A DNA stretch of 64,000 nt from an uncultured Blautia sp. (GCF_934424005.1 NZ_CAKRXI010000002.1:1-64000); one strand, 5' to 3'. Positions 23,091 to 33,011 are shown, counted from the stretch's first letter. Made by a program: numbers and translations. The notes: generated from the sequence alone by a model not told the origin.

Positions 23091-25487
23091 GTGTTTGACA
23101 AAGTTCGACTAAAAGAGGTACTGGTAGAGTACAAAAAGCGTTTTGTGCAGCTGCAGTGGCCTAATGAAAAATACAAATGGGAAGCGGTACAATGCTTTCA
23201 GTTGAATTGGGATGTTAATTCAGATGACTTTGCGCAGATGCTTACAAAGGCACTTGCGCAGACTGCTAATTTACTTGCGTCTGTTAATAACTTTCCAGCA
23301 AGAATGATTACCAAGTTTGCGGAGATTGCTCCGGAAGAAGTTCGCTCGATGTATATTGAACTTTATGACGAGAGTAAGGATTTATACGAGAGAGTTGCTA
23401 ACTTTAAAAACAAATCCAACACATTATTAGAGCGCTACGGAAATGGAGCAGCACAGCATTATCAGTATGAAAATGCGATAATGACATATTTGTGGCTGCG
23501 CTATCCGGATAAGTATTACATCTATAAATTAAGCGAAGTGAAAGCTGTCGCATCAGAACTTGAAAGCGATTATCGTTTTAAGAAGGGAGCTTATGCTGAT
23601 AACATCAGAAATTTCGTGGCATTCTATGATGAGATATGTGCTGAACTGCAGCAGGACGATGAGCTTAGAAATTTGCTTAATTCTCAGATTACATCTACTT
23701 GCTATGCTGACCCTGAGTTACGAACGCTTACGATAGATGTAGGATTCTTCATTTCGCGTTATTGGAATAAAGAGGATGAGGGCCCTAAAGCTGATGAATG
23801 GTGGCCGATAGATTATACTCCGGCATTAACTGTTGAAGATTGGATTGGCCTTCTGGGTGATTCGGAAGTGTTCAATGAGAGTAGTCTGGAAATCATGAAA
23901 AGAATAAAGGACTACGGAGGCAAGGCGACATGCACTCAACTTGCTGTAAAATATGGGGAGACGAAGAATTTTTACAATAGTGGTTCTGTGTCACTTGCGA
24001 GAAGAGTCGTTACTAAAACAGGATGCCCTGTTATGGCGAGAGATGAAGAAAATGCTCGTTTTTGGCCAGTTCTTTATGTTGGAAAAAATGCTAACAAGGA
24101 TGAGGAAGGGTCTTATGTGTGGAAACTTCGTGATGAGTTGTCAGAAGCGCTTGAACAGGTTGATCTAACGAGTGTTCCACTGTATGCACAGCTTCCTGAA
24201 GGAGAAGACGGGCAGCAATACTGGTTCCTAAATGCAAATCCGAAAATGTGGAGCATGTCCAGCATGCCCGTTGGAGAAGTTCAGGATTACACCTTGTTTA
24301 ATGACAATGGAAATAAACGTAGAATCTTCCAGAATTTTATCGATGCAAAAGCCGGAGATATGGTTATTGGATATGAGTCTACTCCCGTGAAGCAGATTGT
24401 AGCTGTATTTCGTGTAAGTGCAGAGCAGGATGGACAGAGAATATATTTTGAAAAGTTAGAAGGTCTTTCATCACCAATTGATTTTGCAACATTAAAATCC
24501 TGTCCTGAACTGGAAAAGATGGAGTATTTCAGCATTACTCAAGGTAGTTTGTTCAAATTAACAAAAGGTGAATATGAATTTATCATCGACTTGATCCGTG
24601 AAGAAAATCCAGCTCCTACAGCTGAGAAGACTAAGGATGAGTATTCGAAAGAAAAATTCTTAGAACAGGTATATATGACCGAGGCAAAATATGACCGTCT
24701 CGTAGCCGTTCTCACAAAGAAGAAAAACATTATCCTGCAGGGGGCTCCTGGAGTTGGAAAAACTTATGCAGCTAAACGCTTGGCTTATTCTATTATGGGT
24801 GAAAAAGATGATGACCGCATCGAGTTTGTGCAGTTCCATCAGAACTATTCCTATGAAGATTTCATGATGGGGTATAAGCCGGTTGAGGATGGATTCGAGC
24901 TGAAATATGGTATTTTCTATAGATTTTGTCAGAAAGCAGCTAACCATCCAGATAAAGATTACTTCTTTATCATTGATGAGATTAACCGAGGAAATATGAG
25001 TAAAATCTTCGGTGAGTTACTGATGTTGATTGAGGCTGACTATAGAGAGACAAAAGCCACACTAGCCTATAACGGTCTCAGTTTCTCAGTTCCAAAGCGT
25101 CTGCACATCATTGGTATGATGAACACTGCTGATAGAAGTTTAGCGATGATTGATTATGCGCTTCGTCGTCGCTTTAGCTTCTTTGATATGGAACTAGGAT
25201 TTGATTCGGAAGGCTTTATTAAGTATCAGGAAGGATTTGCAAACGACACATTCAATACTCTGATTGACCGCATTAAGGAATTGAACAGAGAAATTGCAAA
25301 AGACAAATCTCTAGGCAAAGGATTTTGTATAGGTCATAGCTATTTTTGCAACACAGATGAATGTACTGATGAGTGGATGCAAGATGTGGTAGATTTTGAT
25401 GTGTTGCCAATGTTAGCAGAGTATTGGTTTGATGATACCGATAAATTGCAGCGTTGGGAGAATATTTTGCACGGTGTATTTCAATGA
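23091..25487 (+). CDS. mcrB: McrB-family AAA+ GTPase with EVE-like domain
   Basis: A 798-residue motor subunit of a type IV (modified-DNA) restriction system. GTG 23091 follows AAAGGCGG. Residues 1-370 are a helical N-terminal region of unclear fold. Residues about 376-525 (YWFLNANPKMW, IGYESTPVKQIVAVFRV, ITQGSLFKLTKGEYEFI) look like an EVE domain, a reader of modified bases. The AAA+ part has Walker A GAPGVGKT near 552-559, Walker B IDEINRGN near 628-635 and the McrB hallmark MMNTADRSLAMIDYALRRRF. Its stop overlaps mcrC by 4 bases (ATGA). Confidence 0.88.
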   Translation: MFDKVRLKEVLVEYKKRFVQLQWPNEKYKWEAVQCFQLNWDVNSDDFAQMLTKALAQTANLLASVNNFPARMITKFAEIAPEEVRSMYIELYDESKDLYERVANFKNKSNTLLERYGNGAAQHYQYENAIMTYLWLRYPDKYYIYKLSEVKAVASELESDYRFKKGAYADNIRNFVAFYDEICAELQQDDELRNLLNSQITSTCYADPELRTLTIDVGFFISRYWNKEDEGPKADEWWPIDYTPALTVEDWIGLLGDSEVFNESSLEIMKRIKDYGGKATCTQLAVKYGETKNFYNSGSVSLARRVVTKTGCPVMARDEENARFWPVLYVGKNANKDEEGSYVWKLRDELSEALEQVDLTSVPLYAQLPEGEDGQQYWFLNANPKMWSMSSMPVGEVQDYTLFNDNGNKRRIFQNFIDAKAGDMVIGYESTPVKQIVAVFRVSAEQDGQRIYFEKLEGLSSPIDFATLKSCPELEKMEYFSITQGSLFKLTKGEYEFIIDLIREENPAPTAEKTKDEYSKEKFLEQVYMTEAKYDRLVAVLTKKKNIILQGAPGVGKTYAAKRLAYSIMGEKDDDRIEFVQFHQNYSYEDFMMGYKPVEDGFELKYGIFYRFCQKAANHPDKDYFFIIDEINRGNMSKIFGELLMLIEADYRETKATLAYNGLSFSVPKRLHIIGMMNTADRSLAMIDYALRRRFSFFDMELGFDSEGFIKYQEGFANDTFNTLIDRIKELNREIAKDKSLGKGFCIGHSYFCNTDECTDEWMQDVVDFDVLPMLAEYWFDDTDKLQRWENILHGVFQ

Positions 25488-26554
25488 CAAAGGATAAAAG
25501 CATTCTAATCAATAATATTTATCACATGCTTTCTTACGCTTTTCAGACGCTGAATCAAGAGACCTATGATGATGTTGCAGTGGAGTCTTTTGATGAGATG
25601 TATAATCTGCTGGCTGCAATCCTAGCAAAAGGCATAGGGTTGCAGCTGAAGCAGGGACTCTACAGAGAATACATAAGTCGTCAAGAAGAGTTGCCTGTTA
25701 TGCGTGGTAAAATAAACATGCCGGGGACAATAAAAAACAAGCTGGCACATGAAAGAGTGCTTACCTGTGATTTTGATGAGCTGTCAGAAAACAACACATT
25801 AAATCAAATCCTGAAAACGACAGTGATGCTTCTTTTGAGGAATGGAAAAGTGCAGGCAAAATACAAGGATGACTTGAAGAAAAAAATGCTGTACTTCTCC
25901 AATGTGGATATTATTGAACCGACAGGTATAAAATGGTCATCCATTCGTTTTCAACGTAACAATCAAACTTATAGAATGCTGGTTAGTATCTGTCAGTTGA
26001 TTATCGAAGGAATGCTTATCACGACAGATGCAGGTGACTATAGATTGGCGTCCTTTGTAGATGAGCAGCGCATGTGCAGGCTGTATGAAAAATTTATTCT
26101 GGAATACTATACTAGACATTATCCTGCATTGTCAGTTAGTGCATCGCAAATACCGTGGTCGCTGGATGATGGCATTGGGACCATGCTTCCGGTTATGCAA
26201 AGTGATATTCACCTGCAGCGTGGAAATACCGTACTTATTATTGATGCGAAATACTATAGCCACACTACGCAGGTCCAGTTTGATAAACATACTCTTCATT
26301 CGAATAACTTGTATCAGATTTTTACCTATGTAAAAAACCGCAGCTATCAATTTGGAGAAAAAGAGAATACAGTTTCAGGTATGCTTCTTTATGCGAAGAC
26401 GGAAGAAGAAATCCAACCGGACAATGTATATCAGATGCATGGTAGTCAGATAAGTGTTAAGACGCTTGATTTGAATTTGCCGTTTGCAGAGATTGCCAGT
26501 CAAATGGATAGAATTGTGGAGACACATTTTTCTGGATTAACAAAGGCATGTTAA
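25484..26554 (+). CDS. mcrC: McrC-family endonuclease subunit
   Basis: A 356-residue nuclease partner of McrB. I start at ATG 25484, whose ATGA overlaps the mcrB stop; an upstream in-frame ATG would overlap mcrB by 34 bases. The McrC fold is visible in NIYHMLSYAF (residues 10-19), LPVMRGKIN and the C-terminal PD-(D/E)XK core SDIHLQRG...LIIDAKYY. With McrB it should cut DNA carrying modified cytosine or other modified bases. The pair forms one operon inside the repeat-bounded island. Confidence 0.88.
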   Translation: MTKDKSILINNIYHMLSYAFQTLNQETYDDVAVESFDEMYNLLAAILAKGIGLQLKQGLYREYISRQEELPVMRGKINMPGTIKNKLAHERVLTCDFDELSENNTLNQILKTTVMLLLRNGKVQAKYKDDLKKKMLYFSNVDIIEPTGIKWSSIRFQRNNQTYRMLVSICQLIIEGMLITTDAGDYRLASFVDEQRMCRLYEKFILEYYTRHYPALSVSASQIPWSLDDGIGTMLPVMQSDIHLQRGNTVLIIDAKYYSHTTQVQFDKHTLHSNNLYQIFTYVKNRSYQFGEKENTVSGMLLYAKTEEEIQPDNVYQMHGSQISVKTLDLNLPFAEIASQMDRIVETHFSGLTKAC

Positions 26555-26625
26555 AGCTATGAATTTATAGAGTATTTTTTAATTGAATTGTTGAAACGAG
26601 AAATAACAAAAAGGAGGCCTCCTAT

Positions 26626-27672
26626 TTGAAAAAGAAAAAAGACGAAGTAACCATCCGTTCCAGCGCTGCAGAATACTTAACCTATGTTGCCTCTGTGGGT
26701 GATCAGCAGGATAGCATTGAGATGCGCTATGAGGATGAGAATATATGGCTGACACAGAAGATGATGGCCACACTGTATGATGTGGATGTTCGTACAATCA
26801 ATGAGCATATTAAGAAGATTTATTCCGACTCAGAGCTTGAGGAAGATTCAACTATCCGGAATTTCCGGATAGTTCAAACCGAAGGTTCACGTCAGGTGAC
26901 TCGTGATACGAAGCATTATAATCTTCAAATGATTATTGCGGTTGGATTCAAGGTGAACAATGAACGAGCAGTGCAGTTTCGCAAGTGGGCCAATGGTATC
27001 GTGAAAGACTACACTATTAAAGGCTGGGTCATGGATGACGAACGTCTGAAAAATGGTGGATCTGTGCTTACAGTAGAATACTTCGACCGTTTGCTTGAGC
27101 AGATTCGTGAAATCCGTCTTTCTGAGCGCAGGTTTTATCAGAAGATAACAGACATCTATGCTACAGCTCTTGATTATGACCGAACAGCGAAAACAACAAA
27201 GCAGTTCTTTGCAAAAGTGCAGAACAAGATGCATTATGCGGTTCATGGACATACAGCAACGGAATTGATTTATGAGCGAGCCGATGCAGATAAGCCTCAT
27301 ATGGGATTAACCACTTGGGCAGCAGCACCGGAAGGCAAGATTGTAAAAAGCGATGTGAGCATTGCGAAGAATTATCTTTCAGAGAAAGAAATGCGTTCAC
27401 TGGAGCGTATTGTATCTGCTTATCTGGATTTGGCAGAGGACCGTGCAGAACGTCATATTCCAATGACAATGGAAGACTGGTCAAAGCGTTTGGATCTATT
27501 TCTGATGGCAGATGACAGAGAGGTTCTTCAGGATACAGGCAAAATCACTGCTCAGATTGCCAAGGTAAAAGCTGAAACTGAATTTGAAAAATATCGTGTT
27601 ATTCAGGACAGATTATTTATGTCTGATTTTGATAAGTACATGCTGGAACTGGAAGAGAATGCGAAGAAGTAG
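26626..27672 (+). CDS. RhuM family protein
   Basis: A 348-residue protein of the RhuM family, first seen in a Salmonella pathogenicity island and common in restriction and defence islands. Landmarks: IWLTQKMMATLYDVDVRTINEHI near residue 44 (winged-helix-like), VGFKVNNERAVQFRKWAN near 105 and TTKQFFAKVQNKMHYAVHGHTA near 187. The start is TTG 26626, the only start with a ribosome binding site (AAGGAGG); that site lies in the palindrome AGGAGGCCTCCT. It lies 71 bases after mcrC and is probably co-transcribed. Biochemical role is not established. Confidence 0.85.
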   Translation: MKKKKDEVTIRSSAAEYLTYVASVGDQQDSIEMRYEDENIWLTQKMMATLYDVDVRTINEHIKKIYSDSELEEDSTIRNFRIVQTEGSRQVTRDTKHYNLQMIIAVGFKVNNERAVQFRKWANGIVKDYTIKGWVMDDERLKNGGSVLTVEYFDRLLEQIREIRLSERRFYQKITDIYATALDYDRTAKTTKQFFAKVQNKMHYAVHGHTATELIYERADADKPHMGLTTWAAAPEGKIVKSDVSIAKNYLSEKEMRSLERIVSAYLDLAEDRAERHIPMTMEDWSKRLDLFLMADDREVLQDTGKITAQIAKVKAETEFEKYRVIQDRLFMSDFDKYMLELEENAKK

Positions 27673-28217
27673 CAGTGGCGCTATTAAAATTTTCTGCTAA
27701 ATTTCTAGCTTTCCAAGGTCGAGTGCATGGAAGTTGAGTCATCAGACGAGGCTAAAAATAGCCCTTGACCTGTTTCTTGTACGTAGAACAGACAAGGTGG
27801 AGGCGATGGCAGTTCTTCGTCAAATTTGACTTTTATGTTGGAATCACTATAATAGTAGAAACGAATAAAAAAGTTGAACTTTTTCCGTGGACGGGCGAGG
27901 TTCAGGCTGTGATATGGATAGCGAATTGTATCAATACTTTTTTGCTACAGACTTTGTTGATATGTTTCCGCAAACAAACGGAGATATTTTGCTACAGTCC
28001 AAATTAGTCTGGATCGGTTTCTGAAAACTGACATCAATCAGGACGTATCGTGCCATGTTGAGACTGTCTGTTTGCTGTCAAGAAAAGATAAATAAGGACT
28101 GAAAAGTAGCGTGATTTTTGGAAAACGAAAAGGGATGACAACCAATCTGGCAACTCGACCATTTGGGGAGCTTGCAGGCAGTAAAATGGTTCAATGTGAG
28201 AGGAGAAAAAAGTTATT
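27673..28217. other. Gene-poor right flank of the island
   Basis: A 545-base stretch without a convincing gene. It contains a promoter-like TTGACT-N16-TATAAT near 27826-27853, a 36-codon frame from ATG 27914 to 28024 (MDSELYQYFFATDFVDMFPQ...) of unknown origin, and the right copy of the rlmD repeat. Only the repeat is secure. Confidence 0.4.
28054..28109 (+). repeat. 56-bp direct repeat, right copy (rlmD 3' end duplicate)
   Basis: Matches 22364-22419 with four substitutions, which also would leave the rlmD peptide end (HVETVCLLSRKDK) almost unchanged. It is not joined to any rlmD frame here, so it is a duplicate left at the far end of the island. Confidence 0.85.
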
Positions 28218-28706
28218 ATGATAAAACACACAATAGCACCCGTATATGACAGGAATTCCCGTATCCTGATACTGGGGAGTTTTCCATCTGTAAAATCGAG
28301 AGAACAGCAATTTTTTTATGGTCACAAGCAAAATCGTTTTTGGAAAGTACTTGCCGGGATTCTGGAGTGTGAAGTGCCTCAGACAATTGAGGAGAAGAAG
28401 GAGATGCTTTTGACGTATCATATTGCTGTATGGGATGTGATTCAGAGCTGTGAGATTGAAGGCTCTTCAGATGCCAGTATTCATGAGGTGATCCCGAATG
28501 ATCTGTCGGAAATTCTTGCGACGGCAGATATCCGGGCAATTTATACAAATGGTGGAAAAGCTTTTGAACTGTATGATAAATACATTTACCCGGTGAATGG
28601 AATCAAAGCACAGAAACTTCCGTCAACGAGTCCTGCCAATGCAGGATATTCACTGGAGCGACTTAAGGAAGCATGGATGGAGATTATGAAAACGATTGCA
28701 AAATAA
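28218..28706 (+). CDS. DNA-deoxyinosine glycosylase (uracil-DNA glycosylase superfamily)
   Basis: A 162-residue base-excision repair enzyme that removes hypoxanthine. Signature motifs are ILGSFPSVKSREQQFFYGH (residues about 18-36, the catalytic loop of this UDG family), NRFWKVLAGI near 38, and the DNA-intercalation loop LPSTSPANAGYS near 136. ATG 28218 has GAGAGGAG upstream. It sits just outside the McrBC island and is monocistronic. Confidence 0.88.
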   Translation: MIKHTIAPVYDRNSRILILGSFPSVKSREQQFFYGHKQNRFWKVLAGILECEVPQTIEEKKEMLLTYHIAVWDVIQSCEIEGSSDASIHEVIPNDLSEILATADIRAIYTNGGKAFELYDKYIYPVNGIKAQKLPSTSPANAGYSLERLKEAWMEIMKTIAK

Positions 28707-28733
28707 GCCCTCGAAACTTTCTTGCTATTAAAA

Positions 28734-28765
28734 AAGTACTGTTCTGAAAAATCAAAACAGTACTT
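28734..28765. terminator. Bidirectional intrinsic terminator
   Basis: AAGTACTGTT (28734-28743) and AACAGTACTT (28756-28765) with A-runs on one side and TTATTTTT on the other serve the two convergent genes. Confidence 0.85.
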
Positions 28766-28772
28766 CTTATTT

Positions 28773-30074
28773 TTATGCTTCTTTTGAAGATTCAGAATCA
28801 CCGGACTCTGTTTCTTCAGTTACTTCGGGAAGAATCACGCGTACACTTTCGATGCGGTTTTTATCCAGCTTTTCAACTACCAGGCGGATATGATCATCCG
28901 TAATAACCTGGTCACCTGCGACCGGAAGACGATCCAGATGTTCAATGATGAGACCACCCAGAGAATCGTAGTCTTCAGAATCAAGATGAGTGTCGAGATG
29001 ATCATTTACGTCATCAAGGCTCATGGATCCTTCTACGATATATTCACGGTCAGAAAGCTTTTTGATCAGTTCATTTTCGCTTTCATCGTATTCGTCATGA
29101 ATTTCTCCAACGATTTCTTCGAGAATGTCCTCCAGGGTGATAAGCCCGGTCATTTCACCATATTCATCAAGAACAATGGCAATGTTGAAAGTAGATTCAC
29201 GCATTTCGACCAGAAGTTCAGAAATATCCTTGTATTCGTAAGTAAAATGTGGCTTGCGGAGATAATCACGGATATTAAAAGGCTTTGTTGAATCGTACAA
29301 AAGAAGATCCTTCATGTTGATGATACCAACGATATTGTCCTGTGTATTTTCATAGACAGGAAGACGTGTAAAACGATCCACACGGAAAATATCAATCAGT
29401 TCATCATAAGTGGAATCAACATCCGCAAAAGATACATTGACTCTTGGAACCATAATATCTTTGGCATCTGCATCTCCCAGATCGAATACATTGTAGATCA
29501 TTTTCTTTTCGTCAGATTCGATAACACCATCTTCATGGCTGACATCTACGATCGTGCGAAGTTCTTCTTCTGTCATAGCCTTATTAGCAGCATCCGGATC
29601 CACACGAAGCAATTTCATGAATACACGTGACACCATATTGATAATAAAAATAAATGGAGTCATGATCATCATAAAAAAACTAAGAATAGGAATGTAGCGC
29701 AGGGTGATTTTTTCTGCATTCAATGTAGCATAATTCTTAGGTGTGATCTCACCAAATATAAGGATGGCTACAGTAAGGGCAGCTGTGGCAATACTCACCA
29801 TGTATCCGCCAAAACTGTATGCCAGTGAAGTGGCAAGAGAGGAGGCGGTGATATTAACAAGGTTATTTCCAATCAGAATAGCGCTGAGCATTTTGGGGGT
29901 ATGATTTTCAACAATGTCCAGAACCTTTGCAGCACGTTTGTTGCCTTCATCGGCAAGGGCGCGCAGCCTTATTTTGTTGACTGCCATAAGAGCAGTTTCA
30001 TTTGATGAAAAAAATGCGGATAACGCCAGTAATATGATCAGAATAATTAGCTGGTAAGTGTCACTTGCATCCAC
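28773..30074 (-). CDS. HlyC/CorC (CNNM/DUF21) family membrane protein
   Basis: A 433-residue protein with an N-terminal DUF21/CNNM domain of about four membrane segments (LIILIILLALSAFFSSNETALMA near residue 9; ILIFGEITPKNYATL near 104), a CBS pair (DIMVPRVNV near 207; VGIINMKDLLLYDST near 255; MTGLITLEDILEEIVGEI near 325) and a C-terminal CorC_HlyC domain. Relatives act in magnesium or cobalt efflux/homeostasis. Genes of this class are often called hemolysin C by misannotation. It is followed on the same strand by no other gene. Confidence 0.88.
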   Translation of the reverse strand: MDASDTYQLIILIILLALSAFFSSNETALMAVNKIRLRALADEGNKRAAKVLDIVENHTPKMLSAILIGNNLVNITASSLATSLAYSFGGYMVSIATAALTVAILIFGEITPKNYATLNAEKITLRYIPILSFFMMIMTPFIFIINMVSRVFMKLLRVDPDAANKAMTEEELRTIVDVSHEDGVIESDEKKMIYNVFDLGDADAKDIMVPRVNVSFADVDSTYDELIDIFRVDRFTRLPVYENTQDNIVGIINMKDLLLYDSTKPFNIRDYLRKPHFTYEYKDISELLVEMRESTFNIAIVLDEYGEMTGLITLEDILEEIVGEIHDEYDESENELIKKLSDREYIVEGSMSLDDVNDHLDTHLDSEDYDSLGGLIIEHLDRLPVAGDQVITDDHIRLVVEKLDKNRIESVRVILPEVTEETESGDSESSKEA

Positions 30075-30101
30075 TCGTAAAATTCACTCCTTTAAGTTGT
30101 A

Positions 30102-30974
30102 TTAGTCGAGATCTTTGCCTGTAAGCATTTTGTATGCCTGCAGATATTTTTCGATAGTTTTGTCTACGATTTCCTGTGGTAGTGTCCAGTCGTTTCCAGG
30201 ATGAGAAGTCAGCCAGTCACGTGCAAACTGCTTATCGAAAGAAGGCTGTCCATGGCCTGGTTCATATCCTTCTGCCGGCCAGAAACGGGAACTGTCAGGT
30301 GTCAACATTTCATCACCGATTACCATATTGCCGTCTTCATCCAGACCGAATTCAAATTTGGTATCTGCAATGATAATGCCTTTACTTAATGCATATTCAG
30401 CGCATTTTTTGTAAAGAGCAATTGTATTGTCGCGAAGCTTTTCTGCAAGTTCGCGTCCTCTGCCAGGGAAATATTTTTCGAGATGGTCAATACTCTGTTC
30501 AAAAGAGATATTTTCATCATGATCACCAATCTCGGCTTTGGTTGACGGGGTGTAAATAGGTTCAGGAAGCTTGTCGGATTCTTTTAATCCTTCAGGAAGA
30601 GTGATTCCGCAGACAGTACCATTTTCCTGATAACTCTTCCATCCGCTGCCTGTGATATAGCCACGAACGATACATTCAATTGGAAGCATGTTCAGTTTGC
30701 GGCACATCATGGATTTTCCGGCATATTTTTCCTGCTGGAAAAATTCAGGCATGTCCTTTACATCAACAGAAATCATGTGGTTAGGCAGAATGTCCTCGGT
30801 CAGATCAAACCAGAACTTGGACATCTGTGTCAGTACAGTTCCTTTTTTAGTTACTTCATTGTTCAGGATAACATCAAAACAGCTGATACGGTCAGTCGCT
30901 ACCATGATCAAACTGTCTCCGTTATCATAGATTTCACGTACTTTACCTTCTTTAATAGGTTTTAATTCCTGCAT
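30102..30974 (-). CDS. purC: Phosphoribosylaminoimidazole-succinocarboxamide synthase
   Basis: A 290-residue SAICAR synthetase (purine step joining CAIR with aspartate using ATP). The start is ATG 30974-30972, behind GAGGTG; a start six codons upstream would overlap that site. Motifs: [26 protein letters not shown] near residue 8, [12 protein letters not shown] near 107 and [14 protein letters not shown] near 200. It is of the longer form. A convergent neighbour is absent; the promoter is TTGACA-N18-TATTTT. No purine riboswitch is visible. Confidence 0.92.
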   Translation of the reverse strand: MQELKPIKEGKVREIYDNGDSLIMVATDRISCFDVILNNEVTKKGTVLTQMSKFWFDLTEDILPNHMISVDVKDMPEFFQQEKYAGKSMMCRKLNMLPIECIVRGYITGSGWKSYQENGTVCGITLPEGLKESDKLPEPIYTPSTKAEIGDHDENISFEQSIDHLEKYFPGRGRELAEKLRDNTIALYKKCAEYALSKGIIIADTKFEFGLDEDGNMVIGDEMLTPDSSRFWPAEGYEPGHGQPSFDKQFARDWLTSHPGNDWTLPQEIVDKTIEKYLQAYKMLTGKDLD

Positions 30975-31015
30975 GTCTTTGCACCTCGTCATATGATTTT
31001 TGAAATTTCAAGGTT

Positions 31016-31045
31016 AAAATAGCACTTTTTACCGCGGACTGTCAA
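31016..31045 (-). promoter_or_regulatory. purC promoter
   Basis: Minus strand TTGACA (31045-31040), an 18-base spacer and TATTTT (31021-31016), about 42 bases upstream of the chosen start. Confidence 0.6.
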
Positions 31046-31110
31046 GATACAATTGCTAATTGTACAGACAAATGCACAAAAAATCGGACGGATTTTCAGA
31101 TAATATCCTG

Positions 31111-32847
31111 TCAGACTGATTTTTCGCGAATGATAACAACAATCCATGGATTCTGTGCATCACATTTGTTGCCGGCGAGAAATTCCATAGTCGTAGAAAT
31201 ATAATCCTTATCCAAATAACGGCGGAACTGATAGGTGAGCTGTTTACAGCCACCAAAGAAAATGTCCTGCAGTGCAGAGAGTGTGATTCTTGAACGGTAT
31301 AATTCTACATCATCGGGATGAATCAGGTTTTCGTTGAGAATACGACGATTATATAATTCAAAATTGTGTTCCAGTTCAAGTCCCTTACAATGAAGACGAT
31401 AATCTCTTTTGAGAATTTCGTATTCGGCATTGCTGAGATTCAGTCTTGCAAGAAGCAGGAAATTTTCCGCAAGGATCTTAAAAATGGAGTGTGTAACCGT
31501 TGTTTCATGAAGAAGTTCTACGGATGATTTTGGTTCTGTCACAGTAGTGTCATCTGAAACAGTTTTATGGACATGATTATAGTGCTCATGAGGAACATTG
31601 CTGAGAAGATCTTTGGCATCTGCGACCGGCATTGGCTTGAAGAAAAAGTATCCCTGTGCATAAACACAGTTCATGGAATGAAGCATCTCAATCTGCTCCG
31701 GAGTTTCCACACCTTCTGCAATAATAGGAAGATCCAGTTTGTGTGCCATGTTAACAACAGAATCAATGATCTGAATACCTTTCTGGAGATTTCCCGGATT
31801 CATTTCAATAAATTTCATATCAAGTTTCAAAATATCGACATTGGCATCCTTAAGCATGTTAAGAGAAGAGTAACCACTTCCAAAATCATCCATAAGAATA
31901 CAGAAACCATACTGATGAAGCTGATCGATCGTTTCTCTTACAATAATATTATTTTCGGAAAATGCAGTCTCAGTGATCTCCACAAGGAGCATTTCGGATG
32001 TCAGTCCATATTTTGTGATAAGATCCTGAAGAAATTCAGGAACATTGATCGTTTCAATGTCAGCTACAGAGACATTAATGGAGATAGGAACAACATAAAG
32101 ATGCTCTTTTTTCCAATAGGCCAGAGTCTGGCAGACCGCATCCCAGATATAAGTATCCAGTGCAGTGATCATACCATTATTCTCGAGAAATGGAATAAAT
32201 TCTCCTGGGGAAACAAAACCACGGGAAGGACTGATCCAGCGGGAGAGAGCTTCCATACTGACGATTGCACCAGTGATACTGTTGCATTTTGGCTGCAGAT
32301 AGAAAGTAAATTCTTTGTTTTCCAGACCGACTTTTACGTCGTGTAGCATCTGTTGTTCTTTTTCAAGCCGATCAATGATCTCATTTGTGAAATAACAGAT
32401 CCGTTTATTAAAATTTCCCTTGATTTCGGAAGCAGCGAGCTGTGCATTGTTACACATGGTCGCTGTATCCGGGTGCTTCTCTGTAATCAGATAGATGCCA
32501 ATGATTGGAAGAAACCCCTCGTTCTGGCTGTGGATACCAATATAATTGCGAATTGTTTTGTAGATCAGATTGATCAGTTGCTCGTCATTAGGGATGCACA
32601 TAAAGAAATGATCTCCACCGAAATAGCCAGCCAGATATCCTTTCATCTGCTGTACACGAAGCAGGTACTGACTGATATTCTGAAGCAGAATATCCCCTGC
32701 TTCCTGTCCGTACCAGTTATTAAATAATTTAAAACGTTCGATGTCGATGGAAATGATACACCAACCAGATGATTCGCATGCATCAAGGAATTCCTGAGCT
32801 TTTTCAAGAAATTCCGATCGATTGTACAGCACATTTGTTATGCCCAT
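31111..32847 (-). CDS. EAL phosphodiesterase with degenerate GGDEF and C-terminal PAS-like domain
   Basis: A 578-residue cytoplasmic protein (ATG 32847-32845; upstream frame is AT-rich and non-coding). Residues 1-165 are a GGDEF fold whose signature reads GGDHF (about 76-80), so cyclase activity is unlikely. The EAL domain has the metal and catalytic residues: EAL near 199, NVS, ITET, DDFGSG, KLDMKF and EGVET. It should hydrolyse c-di-GMP. A C-terminal segment (about 450-578) resembles a PAS fold (LIHPDDVELYRSRI). A c-di-GMP riboswitch lies at 62394-62462 of this window. Confidence 0.88.
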   Translation of the reverse strand: MGITNVLYNRSEFLEKAQEFLDACESSGWCIISIDIERFKLFNNWYGQEAGDILLQNISQYLLRVQQMKGYLAGYFGGDHFFMCIPNDEQLINLIYKTIRNYIGIHSQNEGFLPIIGIYLITEKHPDTATMCNNAQLAASEIKGNFNKRICYFTNEIIDRLEKEQQMLHDVKVGLENKEFTFYLQPKCNSITGAIVSMEALSRWISPSRGFVSPGEFIPFLENNGMITALDTYIWDAVCQTLAYWKKEHLYVVPISINVSVADIETINVPEFLQDLITKYGLTSEMLLVEITETAFSENNIIVRETIDQLHQYGFCILMDDFGSGYSSLNMLKDANVDILKLDMKFIEMNPGNLQKGIQIIDSVVNMAHKLDLPIIAEGVETPEQIEMLHSMNCVYAQGYFFFKPMPVADAKDLLSNVPHEHYNHVHKTVSDDTTVTEPKSSVELLHETTVTHSIFKILAENFLLLARLNLSNAEYEILKRDYRLHCKGLELEHNFELYNRRILNENLIHPDDVELYRSRITLSALQDIFFGGCKQLTYQFRRYLDKDYISTTMEFLAGNKCDAQNPWIVVIIREKSV

Positions 32848-33011
32848 AAGAATACGTCCTTTAACTATAAGATTAAGAATAATTATACCATTTATAAAAA
32901 TATTATTCAATATAATAAACAGTATGTTGTTATAAAAAATGTAGATATATTGTAATATTTCTGTTATGATAAAAAACAAACGAAAGTATAAAGTATGCAG
33001 GAGGAAAGAAA

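Noticed and set aside
27765..28007. An 80-codon frame at the island edge
   Set aside because: No ribosome binding site, spans a promoter-like sequence, no recognisable text.
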